From the NCBI RefSeq assembly GCF_004193775.1, contig NC_041011.1:40431167-40495166 (forward strand): a stretch of 64,000 nt of DNA. The letters are read 5' to 3'. The stretch is from Glycine soja (Eukaryota; Streptophyta; Magnoliopsida; Fabales; Fabaceae). This document shows, piece after piece, positions 49,300 to 62,600 of the stretch. Positions within the stretch are counted from its first letter, which is position 1, and each line of letters opens with the position of its first letter. The translations under genes and the position numbers were made by a program. The notes beneath the pieces were generated by a model. It saw nothing but the letters and a program-made list of their open reading frames with translations, was not told the DNA's origin and made no database searches.

Positions 49300-52130
49300 T
49301 CCAAATTTTTCGTTGTATCCGATTATATTTGAAATTTCGAAGAGAATCTTGCACATGTTTCCCTGTCACTTTCCGTAAATTTGAATTGAGTTTTTTAATT
49401 TATGGTTAGTGTAAAAAATTATATATCAACTTATCATCCATTATTATCTACAATCTATAATCATGATACTGGATATTTCATTTTATCATCCATTATTGTC
49501 TTAATTAAGGAATCCATAAATATTTTTTGAATTAATCATATTTTTATTTCTTAAAAATTCCAATTTTTTATTTTTGTTTAACTTTTAAAATTAATTGTTT
49601 TTGTTCCTATATTTTTTAAAAGTACCCAAATTTTATTTCTTAAAACTAATATTTTCCGCTGTATAAGGAGCGAAATTTAGGTATTTCAAAAAAGCATATG
49701 AACTAAAATCAATGTTTTAAAAATTAAGAATGAAAACCAAATTTTGAAAAGAAAAAATGGGACCATAAACACCATTAGTTAAAAAAAAAGCACTAGGAAT
49801 ACTCTACTTTAAACACATTTTTTTAATTAATTATAATTTATTAAAAATTATAAAATCAGGATAGAAAATAATTAAATGTAATATGAGACCAAAAACACTT
49901 ATCATTTCTAATAAAATTTAACCAATAAAAATGTGCCTGTCAAAATAGCATGTTATATAAAGGATTCTTAGCATTTCTCCAAATGAAATTATTAATTCAT
50001 GGATTAAAAATACTAGTTGACAAAACTCTTAATATTTATAGAAACTTATATATTTTAAAAAAAATGTTTAACTGGTCTTTGAGTTTATATATATAAAAAA
50101 AAAAACAAACAAACAAACTAGTCTTTGAATTCTCAATAATCTTGTAAGCTATTGTCTCTGTCCTTAACTACTATAAAACTTTTTTTTTCCAATTTTGTTG
50201 TTCTCTTTTTATAAGATTGTTTTCAAGTTATTTTTTTATTAATTATTTTTTCTTAAAATATTCTTAATTACTTTACAATAAATGTTATGAATTAAAAAAT
50301 AAATGCATTCTCTTTTATGAGGATTGATGAACAAGATTCATTAATTGATTATGTAGAATGTAATTTATTGAAAAGAGAAAGATGATAATGAATTCTTACA
50401 ATTTTAAGGATAATTTTAAAAAAATAATACAAATTCAATAAATTTAATGCTACTAATTAAATTAACCAACTTTTAAAAAATATAAATTAATTAAAATAGT
50501 CTTATATATGGACAGAAGTTGTAGTAGTTTAATTTTAAAAAAAAAATATGTCAATTGATTTCATGAGTGTGTTTGATAAATCACTCTAATAACTTGTAAG
50601 CTATTTTAGCTAGCTTAATTTCCAACCGATTTATAGGCTAAATTTATCAAACATCGTCTTGAGCTCAAAGCTCAACATAGTTGAATTTGGTTTAAGGCTC
50701 AACATAGTTAATACTTGATTAATTGAAAAGATTTTATTTCCCTTTATTAATTTGAGAACAAAATCCTCAATAATTTCTATTCTAGGGCCTTTTTTCCTTG
50801 TAAGGAGACTCCATCTTGAAATGGAAAACTACAATTATCTATTGACCTTATCTAATTACAGTTACCCATTAGCTTTATCTACTTAAGGAGAAAGATTCCG
50901 AACAAAAAATTCCGCTCCTCTATAGAAGATAGGCCAAGAATCTCAAGTGTGTAAATTTGAGTTATTTCTCTCATAACCCCATCTTAGCCTTACTTGAGCC
51001 TTGTAGACACTCCACTTTGCTCCTTCCATAGATCAAAATTTTGGCTTAGATCAAAAGTACTTCCTGTTAACATCTTGAGCTAGACAATCTCCAGCCATCA
51101 TCACCAGCAGCAGGACAATCCCTAGTACTTGGTTATCAGAATTCAGAAATGAGACCATTGCCATCATCACTTCAAATCAAAATTTTGGCTTAGCTCAAAA
51201 TTGATTGAGATATGTTAAATGTAAATAATGTTTTCTTTGATGGTAAATAGCTTTTTTTATAACTAATTCATTTAAACCTATAAAACAAGTATAAAAAAAG
51301 CCAAAAAGTGAAAATAGAAAAAGGAAACAAGGAAATTCAATGAAGATCTTGACAATTTGACTGGATTAATTGTAAAACATAAAGGCAAAAGACCTTGATT
51401 TGTAAAGATGAAAATATTATTTTTGTTCATATTAATCTGTTGACGTAATTATGTTTATTACATTGCAGCTTACATTAATTAAGTCTGTTTAACTTTTTTG
51501 TGATAGAAGCAAGTTTTTATCTCTTAATAGTATAATGAAAGATAAAGTCTCATAAATGTCATAATGTTTTCCCTTAATTTAAACTCGTATTTTTCTTCAA
51601 GGGACACATCAAAATTGGGATTTGAATATCGAACTTTTAAAGGTTCGAACTCCAAGGGATAAGCAGATTCAGTGTAGACAAATATTTTTCAAGTGATATA
51701 TTGTGAAGGTAATCTTCTGAATATAGTTCTATCTATCCTTTGGGATATCAATTATCAGGTGTGTATTAGAATGAGGCTAGTAATACTTACTACCTAACTA
51801 TCATTCTGTTTATGAAAAGGAAAAAGAAAAATTAAATGGTTCATATCTCAATGAGGATGAGTGGATTGAACGAGGATAAAGTACCTCCTGTTATCTAGTT
51901 TTTTTTTTTTTTTCTTTTGAAAGCAGTTTGCCATAGTCCAAAATAACTCAAAAAGTTCATTTAGGCAAAGCAAAAGGAAAAATAATCTACAACAGATTTG
52001 CACACTAAAATGAAAAAGAGAAGTCTTTGTTGGCCATTATAAAATCATAATTCAAAATAACCAAGGTCCTTTAAGGCCATTATTATTTGATACAACTAAA
52101 GACAAGACTCTGGTTACAGCCCCCTTTAAA
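49300..52130. other. AT-rich intergenic region
   Basis: No gene supported. It holds a second copy of the MITE-like repeat (50,300-50,527) and a short duplicated phrase GCTCAACATAGTT near 50,670 and 50,698. The end near 52,080-52,130 is the likely lipoxygenase 3' UTR (AATAAT on the minus strand at about 52,080). Confidence 0.5.
50300..50527. repeat. MITE-like repeat, copy 2
   Basis: Diverged second copy of the repeat at 41,640-41,888, in the same orientation, ending GTCTTATATATGGACAGAAG then TTGTAGTAG. Confidence 0.5.
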
Positions 52131-55100
52131 TTAAATTGAGATACTGTTAGGAACCCCCATGCCAGTTAGTCCACCTTTACTAGAAGGATAAAGCAAGGTG
52201 TATGGCATCTTAACTGGACCATACCGGTTTCTGAATTTCTCATCACTATTCATTCTCAAGATCCTTTCCTCAATATCAGCAAGTTTTTTGCCAAACTTCT
52301 CAAAGGCTTGCAATGGCTCAGCATCAGATGTCCAATCTGGAGTGTCTCTCTGCCCAAGGTAGACCTCATCACTAGAATGTTTGGACAAGATCTCTACAAG
52401 TGAAATGCCAAGAACAGCCAGAAACTGTGAAGTAACTGTTTTCAGATAAGCCTTATCAGGATTCGCCACAAGTTCATCGTATTCAGGAGTTCCTTTTTCT
52501 GGCATGAATCGCCGGCTTATAGCCGGACGACTCGGTGGGAAGCCTCCATATGGATATTGTCCAAAGTTGATTGCAGCATGGAGAGCTGAGGCAATCCATA
52601 TGATAATAGTGCAAGTCTGAATCAGCTCTTCACATGTCTGCATCTTTGGCCACCAAGGCTCATCTTTCTTGTCACCATGACCCACCTCCCTTATTTCCTT
52701 CCACCAAGATTGAAGTTCAGTATCTTTCTTGATAGTGTCATCCTCCTTGTAGTAAAAGGAGCAGTAGTCCTTAACCCATGTCTTGATAGCAAACCAAATC
52801 TCTAGCCCATCAACTGCAAAAGGGTAATCCTCAATCAATAATCGAAGGCCATACGGGGAAGTTGAGTCCTTAACAGCCACTCCTCTGAAAGAAGCAAAGA
52901 TACAACAACTGATCAACAACAAAATTCCTCTCACTTATATTAATATGATACCATCCAAGTTATTCTGGTTATACTTGTTTAAACTAGACAAGTTGAAATA
53001 TTGCATGATCTGTTGAATTCAACCATATTCAGAAAATAAAAACAATCCATAATTAGCAATGGCATTTTGCTTGAATGGTTTACCTCTTGACAAGGTCTTC
53101 AGGCAGTGCCTGCTCAGGGAAAACCCAGTCCTTGTAAAGCACAGATGAAAACTCCATAGAATACTTAGATGGACAAACTGTTAACTCTAGAGCACCACCT
53201 GCATTAATGAGAATCTGTCGTCCGAGTGCATTTATATTCATGGTGTCACGAAAGTGAGGATGCAATAGCTTATGAATAGGGTGAAGCACACTAAGGTGCC
53301 TATTTGTAGCTAAAATAATTGGCTCAATGACTGCATGAGTATGCAACCTGTGACACACACACATGATATATCTGAAGTTAATTTGAATAATATAGACAAA
53401 CTAAGATTGTGGTTGGTTTATCTGACAAAGTTATACCAGTGGCTGATAAGTTGATGATAGCCTGAGTCAGCTACCACTACATAAGCTTTGGCCAGTTGCC
53501 AGAAGGAGTTTTCAATGCCTTGTTCCACGGGCGTGTAAACTTTACTTATTGCACCATATTGATCTCCCTCAGGATGAGGCAAACTCAACTCAATGGCTAG
53601 TGGCTTCAAAGTCCCACTATCTTGCAAGAACAGAATTGTCCTGCTTGCATACATCTTTGTAGAAGTAGAGTTTATCCTCTTCACGTATGGTATCAATGCA
53701 TCGTGGAGATCTAAAATGAACAACCTCCTTTCTTTAATTGCCTATTCAGCCAAATGCAAATAATTAGCATGTATTACACATTTGGTAACAGTAAAAAAAC
53801 TTACACTGACTACAAAGCTTTCACAAAATTTTATTGTGAAAAAAAAATAAACACAGCATGCTATCAATCTTGAATATCACCTCATCTACTGTGAATCCTT
53901 CCAGGTTACTTTCGATGTGTTCTTTGGTTATTGTGCTAGTTTGATTACCGTAGATTTTGGGATCTAGCTTGCTTGCTGGTGGGAACTCCTGCAGTTATAT
54001 AGGACAATTGTGAGGGGAAAGCAATCAACATAGACAATTCTTCATTGGGAAATTGATCTTAAAAAGTTTAGGAAAGGTGAATTTGACAATCATGACAGTG
54101 ATCCTATTCTTTACTTGAATCCAATTATTATCAATTAATTAAAAACACTTGGGCTTACTTGGAGACCACGAATTACAACAGGGTTTATACCAGCCAGCAA
54201 CTCCCTACCAAATTCTTCATCAGTTTGCCATGCCGATTTATCCACTGCGCCAAAATTCAAATCATTAAGAACATCAACATTAAATAGGAATGGTATGCAA
54301 AAAATGCATGATTTGCTTTGGTTTTGCATGCAAACAACATGTTGAATTACCCATCCATTTTTACTATACCTGCAATCACTTGAGGCACCGGAAATTTGAG
54401 AAGCCTTTGCCCGTCAGATCGGAAAATTTCCTTAAGCATCTCTGCAGGGATGTTATCCCTAACTTCCGTAAGTATACCCTCAGGCACCTCAATCCCACCT
54501 TCATAGAGTTTAAGTACATCTTCAAATTTGTCAAACTCATTAGGGGTGCTGTCGAATAGAGATTCAAACTCCGGTTTGAGAACTTGAACTATGGATTTCA
54601 GTGCATAGGCAAGAAAATCCGCCATTTTCAAGTGACCAAATCTTTCATCCCTTGGAACATAGATGTCTAAGCTCGAGGCAATATTCAGCCTACTCTCACA
54701 TTTAGGATCTGCCAACAATATAACAGAATAAATTGACAACTCCACATAAAATATTTACAAGTTACAACAAAGTAGAACCTTAAGCTTACAAATGAATAAC
54801 ATTTCTTGCTCAAAAGGACAGTGTAAGCTTTTCAGTTAACCTGAAGCATAACTAAATAAGATATGAGTCATATGACAGTGATCAAATACAACGATACCTA
54901 TCTCAAAATTATAGTATGTTCCACAAACAAGGGTTGTGGGAGGTACAAAACTGCTAATTGGGTTACTTTCTTTATAACACATTTGATTCACTAAACATGA
55001 AAGAGGTCTAACAATTAATTATATGACTTGCTAAGTTACTTACTAACATCACGTAGGCTCAATCACCAAGAGCAGCTTACAATATACCTTGGCAATGGAA

Positions 55101-58071
55101 ACACAAACTATATTAACATGCAATTTATGTCCTCTACCGAATCCTTGAGTTGTTCTAGTGCTTCTACAACGCCACATTTTAAGTTCCACTAACATCACAA
55201 CTACATCTTCATGTTATTTTCCAAAACATTCAAAAGCAGACTTGAATGAATAGCAAAACAACAAATATGAAAACCTTACCTGATTTGGCCGGTGGTCTAC
55301 TAGTTCTTCCCCTACGAGGGTAGGGGTAATCCTTAGACCCTCCTAGAGTAGGACGAGCATGTTGTGGACCCTTATCCGGATTTCCCAAATCATTGTAGAG
55401 AGCATAATCATAGACCCTGTCCCACTCTTGGAGCTGACCCTTCCCATTACCTCTTAAATTCTCCAACTCTTCTTCTCTGTACTTGAGTAGTGGCATTGGT
55501 GTTTCACTTGGAAGGTATGTCTGCAATTAGTATAAAACATGTAACTTGTTGTAGGAGTAACTAACTTTAAAAATTGTCACATTTTGTTTAATGTGTTTAT
55601 AGTTGTACCTTGTTGGAGAAGAAAATGCGATCCTTTTCATATTTATCAGCAGGGTATACCCAAGAGTTGCAGATAAAGCGAATGACACCTTGGCCTGGAA
55701 CATCTTCAAGTGTCAGGCTTTTGAGGTAGAACTCACTATGATGATTGTTCCTTATTATAAATGCTCCTGGTGTTCCTATCTCCTCATCCCACTCAAATGT
55801 GACCTTGAATGCTGCTTCTCCTGCTGTCAAAGGTGCTATTGTTGTGATCCAGTCTTCTAGATAAGCAGGCTTCCCAAGTTTCCCCTTCAACCCATTGCCA
55901 TTCCCTACAAATATTCACAAATATCATTTCAAAAAATTTAAATCAGTGATCAATGTTACAGTTAAATATGGTTTTGACAAACTAAATACGACAATTTGTT
56001 TTTAGTCCTTTAAAAAATAATTTTTCTTATTTTGATGCTAGTATGTTTCAGACGTGTTCATTATCCCTTTACAAATAATTGTTTCTTTTCAATCTCTCCT
56101 CTGGAAATATCATATATAACATATTTTCATAAATAGATTAAAAATATATTTTTGATGGACTAAAAATAATATTATCTTATTTGTAAAGAATAAATTAGTA
56201 ATGATATGATTCATATTCAAAGACATGGTTAAGTTTTTTTTAAGTAGTAGATGTAAATTGATTAAACAATATAGATAATTTCTAATCAGGTTGCTTAATC
56301 TTAAAAAAGAGAAATAATAGATTTAAATAATTGGCTGGTGGTAGTAGTCAGTGGGAACTAGGAACTAGGAAGTCATTTTCCATAGCACGGGTCTTGACTA
56401 GTGACTCCTGAGATTTAATGCTATAGAACTTAAAATTGAAAACGAAACGTAACAAACAAATTAAATTCAACGTGACAAACGACAGGGTATGGACTCGTAA
56501 TACCAGTAGAATAATTGAACATAATAGAATAAATACGAAAATTATACATAAAAAAAAGGTAGTAAGGAAGCTTACCTAGAAAAATCTGTTGGCGTTAACT
56601 GTTAACGGATGACTATAAATATATAATTTCTGTGGAATGTACTTATAATAATAATATTAAATTATTAAGCATAAGATAAATTGTTATATAGTCATTGGCC
56701 GAAGACTATGAATGTTGACTAGTACTATGAATGAATCATTCTTTATTCCGGAGTCGTACGAAATCGTCAGCAATTCCAAATCACATGTATTTCGAACAGT
56801 TTGTTTTAAGGAATAATATTATATTTTCAGGAATTGTATTATCGAAAATAGTATGCTTTAAAATATTATTATCTTAAGCATATTTGATTGGTATTTATAA
56901 AAAAATTAAAAAATAAAATTTATTTAGTTCAAAAAAATAAAGTGAAAGAACAAATAGTAAAAATATGTAACTGTTACGATATTCACAAATTTACTTTTTC
57001 AAAAATAATTTTTTATACCTTTAAATAAACAACCTTAATATTTCATCTGTTGTCACTTGTTTTATATTATTTATAATTTATTGAGAACGTGTACATACCC
57101 AATTTGAATATGATCTAATGCAAGTTTTTTTATTTGTTAAATAATAATTTAATCTATTTTTAAAATATTTTTTTAAAATAAGAAGTGATTGTTTCTTTTG
57201 AATTAAGTAAATAAAACTAATATTTCTTATGTAGATATTTTATGTTATTGAAATTGAAAAATGAAATTACAACTTACGAATGCTTATTTTTATTTTTCAA
57301 AACTACTTTCCATTTTTTTTTTTAAAAAAACTTATTATATATGAATAGTAAAAAAACCATTTAAAAAATCCCTCTTTTCAGATTTTAAAAGAAAAAGCTA
57401 GAATATTTCTCAGTTATTTTCCTACTTACTTGCATGCACCGAGTCATCTTCTTCCTCTGTTTTTTTTTTGGTAACATCTTCCTCTGATTTTATTATCTAA
57501 AAACTAATTTTAATTTTTTTTATAAAGTATAAAAAATAAAAACACAATAAAACCTAAGTTCTACTCATAATTTCACTGTCTTTTTTTTTTTAAAAAAAAA
57601 AAAAGTGTTTGGAAACACTACTATATTAGAAAAACCGTGTTTACTGGGTAGCAGAGCTGCTATCAGAACTAGGCTTGCGATTCCCTCTATGCTTCTGATT
57701 AAAGGATTTGAAGAAAAGAAAAAATATTTTGAATAGAAAGAGTTTATGTAAGATTTGAAGACAAAAGATGACAGAAAAAAAAATGAAGAGATCCAGATTT
57801 TAGTTTTCTTGTTGAAGACATTATTATATTGCAAATTTAGCGGCAGAGGTGGGAAGTGGAACTGACCAGGGTCAACGTTGACAGAACTTACGAGCTGAAG
57901 AGAAACTCGTTTCCCCACAAACTCATGAAGACGATCAAGAAACGAAGCACTGAAATCGTTGAAGTCCAACACATTCTTCTTCATCAGCACCACCGTCCCT
58001 TTCACTCGGTGCCCTGGCCCGTTGTCGTCGTCTCCGGTGGTGGTGAAAGCGTTCATGATGTTCTGAAACAT
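52131..58071 (-). CDS. LOX: Lipoxygenase (linoleate 9S-type)
   Basis: Nine exons: 58071-57867, 55904-55609, 55520-55280, 54708-54370, 54244-54159, 53988-53881, 53741-53437, 53347-53084 and 52884-52131. All are in phase and give about 865 residues, normal for plant cytosolic LOX. An N-terminal PLAT/LH2 domain (about 20-170, [20 protein letters not shown]) precedes the catalytic domain. Iron ligands are seen: His in LISHW, His in LHTHAV, His and Asn in [15 protein letters not shown], and the terminal Ile of PNSISI. The S-configuration Ala is present (INAGG). The pocket pair is Thr-Val (LTVCPSKYS), the pattern of 9-lipoxygenases. The enzyme oxygenates linoleate and linolenate to hydroperoxides for oxylipins. 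There is no transit peptide, so it is cytosolic. The first intron is long (~1.96 kb). A TATATAAA box lies at 58168-58161, ~95 bases before ATG. No lesion is seen. Confidence 0.96.
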
Positions 58072-58160
58072 TCTCAGGAATCGAAAAGCAGCAGAAACAG
58101 TAACTAACTTTGTTTCGTTATGTGAATTGTAATTGTGAAGAAGCAACTAATGTTCTGTGC

Positions 58161-58168
58161 TTTATATA
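58161..58168 (-). promoter_or_regulatory. TATA box of lipoxygenase gene
   Basis: TATATAAA on the minus strand, about 90-97 bases upstream of the start codon. This puts the transcript start near 58,135. Confidence 0.7.
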
Positions 58169-58199
58169 GACGTACACACTGGGACAATGTTAACCGACA

Positions 58200-59420
58200 T
58201 CCTGTCTTATAGACAGAACAACTTCTACTTACTGCACAAGTTAACCCACTCTTTACTTCCTTTACTTTTTAGTTTATTATTATTAACTTTTTTTTTTATT
58301 AAAATTCGTGATAAAATACATTAATAACAACATATTTTAAAAATTTTAAGTAATGAAACTCTCAATACAGAAAAGACTCACATGATTAATCTTAACGGTC
58401 TTATGTGTTAGGATTAACACAAGAATATTAATTTGTAAAAATATGGCCTACTTTTTTAATTAATTAGTTTGACTCGTTATGTAGGTCGATTAAAATTACA
58501 TTATGAATTATTTAATCCGTTTTTTATTATTTTAACAATTAGGTGATATAAATTGATAAAAAAATAAAGAACATAATAAATATACAAATTGTAAAAGATG
58601 CCAAATTATATCATAAATAAGTAAAAAAATCCAAAGATCATAACTTGAACTAACACGCTAATAATTTAAAAATCGTTATCATCTTATATTTGTGGTTCAT
58701 ACAATTAAACAGTCTATTCTCAAAGTCATAGTCGATTATATGTGGTTCATCCAAAAATATACTTAAATCATGTAAAAGTCCCTTTAATGATAATTTCTTA
58801 TTAGTTAATAGTATTTATTAAAAAGAGTTCAAAACACTAGTAATGTAAAAAATTTGCAGTGTTTTTTTAGAGGATTTTTTTTTACAGTGTTAATTAATAA
58901 AAATTAATTATTATGTTTTTTCATTATAAAATTTGATAAATTTATTATATACAGTTAGATAGCTGTATTTTTTTTTAACATATATGATTTATTTTTTTAA
59001 AATATAGACACTAAGAAAAATAAATAAATATTAGTAAAATTATTAATTTAATCATAGGTTTAAGTTAAATTTTTAACCTGACATCACATCTATTATTTGA
59101 AATATAATTTGATGTCATAATCTCGTTAAAAACAATATTCTATTGCAAAAAGTATTAAATAAATTATATCCTACATATGCATACGTTAACGTTCAGAACA
59201 TTTTCCGGAAAAAAAGTTAATGAATACGGAGTAAGCAAATTATAAATTTAAGAAATATACGATAAAATTTTCGGTTTTTTATCGTCTTCAGTTATGGATA
59301 ATAGAGTGCACGAATTAACAAAAGTTCGAACCATCTAAAAAGTTAAAGTCGATCTGAACATGAAAAAAATGGGTGAATTTGTAGAGTTACAAAACCATAT
59401 GTGGAGTTATCTAAGACTAA
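58200..59420. other. AT-rich intergenic DNA upstream of lipoxygenase
   Basis: Presumed distal promoter; no gene or clear element is seen. Confidence 0.4.
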
Positions 59421-59438
59421 AGACAATAATAAAAATAT

Positions 59439-59643
59439 ACATAGCTGTATTTCGGGAAGCAAATCAGGTTGCTGATAGTCTTGCAAAACGTGGTCTTTCA
59501 TGTGGCTCCAGAAGTTCATGTTTTTCATAGACCCCCTGCATGGATCCGTCTAACTTCGTTAGCAGATATGTCTGCTTTTTTTTTCCTTTTTCGTGGCTTT
59601 TAGGTTGGTCGTTTAGCCCCTTTCTGTACCACAAAAAAAAAAA
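59439..59643 (+). mobile_element. 5'-truncated LINE (RNase H tail) insertion
   Basis: The plus-strand frame reads FREANQVADSLAKRGLS, the conserved end of the RNase H-like domain (RVT_3 type) found at the 3' end of plant LINEs. A short 3' region with TTTCTGTACCAC and a pure A tail follows. An exact 18-bp target duplication AGACAATAATAAAAATAT flanks it (59421-59438 and 59644-59661). Only the last ~205 bp of the element inserted, as expected from incomplete reverse transcription. Confidence 0.9.
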
Positions 59644-59661
59644 AGACAATAATAAAAATAT

Positions 59662-62600
59662 TTTATGACATTTGTAAATATTTATTGAACATCTATATTT
59701 GGTTTGGTTGTAATATGTATACTCGTATAATGAGTATTTTATTTACCTGTTAAAAAAATTAGGGTAAAATATAATTTTTGTTCTCTTGTTTTTTTTTTAA
59801 TATGTGATCTTAATTTTTTATTTTTTAATTGAAATATTTTATTTTTTAATTTTAAAATATTCATAATTTTATCTTATATTTTTTAATTGAGACATATCGT
59901 TTTTTATTTTTTAAAAATTTATAATTTTAATTTTTGCGGTAAATTTGAGAGTTGATTGATGTATTTTGTAACCATTGATTAACATGCATTTATTTATTAT
60001 CTATTTGATAAATATTTTTTTAATTATTTAATTGCTAATAAACTTAATTTATTAAAAAATTAAAAAATACACAGCCAAGTCTATAATTGATGGGACTAAA
60101 ATCATATATTTTTTTAAAAATAAGAAAATAAAATGTTTTAATTAAAAAATATGAAAATTAAAATCACATATTTTTAAAAATGAAAGACACATTGTGTCAA
60201 TTAAAAAACAGAAAAACTAAAATTATATATATTAAAAAATAGAAAGAGAAAAAAATACATTTTAACCCAAATATTATTCACTCAGTTATCGGTTTACCAT
60301 GGTGAATAGGGAAATGAAAATATGAACCCAACCGGGAAGCACATAGTTTTGAAGTAACTTTTGTTCTGCATTTTTTCGGAACTAATATATTTTGTTTTTG
60401 GTTCTTTTATTTCTAGGTGCATATATGAATTGAAGTTAGAAATATTATACACATATTTCAATACAAATTCAAATAATAAAAGTAAAATAAAAATAAAAAT
60501 TATAATCTTTTGATAAAAATATTTTTGGCTCAAAATTCCGATTTCTAAATATGCACTACATCTATTCCGCGTTTGGATGTTCCCACTTGGCGGTGTCCCA
60601 GGCTTGGCTCTCCTTTACAATATTCTCACATGCTACTTTTTTCATAACTCTTTAATCCTTTTGTTTTTACTCTTTAATCGTTAGATTTTGGTGCCTCTAT
60701 TTCACATATTGATTTTGGCACTTTACGATATCCCAGACTTGGCTCTTTACAATATTCTCATGTGATACTTTTTTATTTTATGTTGTAGTGATCTTCGCAC
60801 TTTACAATGTTCTACGCTCTTTAGCAATATTCTTTTCCTAACGGAATTAATGCTGGAATTAAATTCTGAATCTTTCTAAACGCTGTACTATTATCTACTA
60901 GAGTGGAGGTTAAACAACTTAAATTATGTACCTAATAACTCACTGAGATGAAAATGAGTATTTTCTGTTTTTATTTTCTTTTTTAAAAAGGTGAAAATAC
61001 ATTTGTTTAAAATTTAAAAAATATATTTTTTAAAATGTTTTTAAAAACAAATAAAAAACTGAAAACTAAATAAATATTTTTAAAAGAAATAAAAACCTGA
61101 TAACACATTAGAGTATTTTTTTTAATAAATTAAGTTTGTTGGTAATTAAATAATTTTAAAAAAAACATGGTCATGGGAATTATAAATAAACACAGTTAAC
61201 GTTTAAAGAATACATGATTAATGCTTGAAATTAATCACAAGAATTAAAATTATATTTTAATATAATTTTTTCTCAATTCATATTTTATAAATCTTGAAAA
61301 TTTAAAAATAAAAAATATTTTCAGAAAATAAAACAAAAAATAAACACTTAAACCAAGCCTTACTAAGTTATTAGTTCCACAATCAAGCCGATTTAAGAAA
61401 AATAAAATTATGTGCTCGTGAGTGGGTTTCAATAACGCGCTAAGTTTGCTTCCTACCAAATTTCCTTCCATGCCTTAGCATTAACACCGAAAAGAATGGA
61501 CCTAATAATTTAATGGAAATTTCAATTAATTGATTCTTGTTTCTTTTTTAGCAAGTTAATTTATTAAGTCTGTTTAGCATTAATTATGGAGGTACTTAAA
61601 TGAATCTTGAGAAATTTTTATTGACGTTAAAATATGAATCAACTTGAAAAAACTCACCCAAAAAGACTTGACATATCCCGTATTGAATTGAATGGTCGGT
61701 CATCTTACGAGTTAGTCAACTCTCATTCCTAAGAACTTTTGCTTGTAGTTATCAACCTAAAAATAAGACTAGATCTAGATCATGTCCAGCTATTGAATGC
61801 AGCAAAGAGAAAGAAAAATATAGATCATGTCCAGCTATTGATTATCGAGTCTCATCTAATTTATGTGTCATTCTTACGATGCATCTTAGGTTTCATCCAT
61901 TAACACATCCAGGGTTGTGTATAAATATTTTGGAACCTAAAACAAAAATGTTAAAAAGAAATCTTTTTTTTAGAAAAATTTTAAAGAAACTTAGTATATT
62001 ATATAAAATATCAATTTTTATATTAATCTTCTAACTTTTTTAACTGTAAAATCATTGATAAGAATCATTTGTTAGATCCAAAAATCCAGAAGGAAAGAGG
62101 TAGAATACAAAATAGATATATTTGTAAAGAGGAAAGAGATAGGATGCAAAATAAATATAAAATAATTTGATTAATTTTTAAAAATAAATAAGAAAAATAT
62201 ATTTAAATTATTTATAATAATACTTACATCTATATTTAATATTTGTGGTCTTATTAATAAAAATAATACCAAATAATATATCATACTATAACTTAATTTA
62301 TTATTTAATAATTAAAATTAATGACAAATATTTCTTTAAAAAATACATAAAAATATTGAGATCCTAAAAAATTGAAGAGCTAAAGTCGTTGTCTCAGTGA
62401 CCTAGTGGCTTACACGACCCTAAAATACATAATTATATATATTTGTAAGGCCAAATAACATTTTAATTCTTATAATATATAGTGGTTTTCATTTTGATCA
62501 TCTTTAAGAAAAAATCTGTTTCAGTCTTTATAATATTCTTTTTTCTATTTTATTTTAAACTAAGAAAAATTAAAAGGACAAGCTTGATGTTTTCTAAATA

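Noticed and set aside
51640..51660. B-box-like GGTTCGAACTCC, possible tRNA gene
   Set aside because: No A-box at the right distance and no cloverleaf arms; not a tRNA gene.
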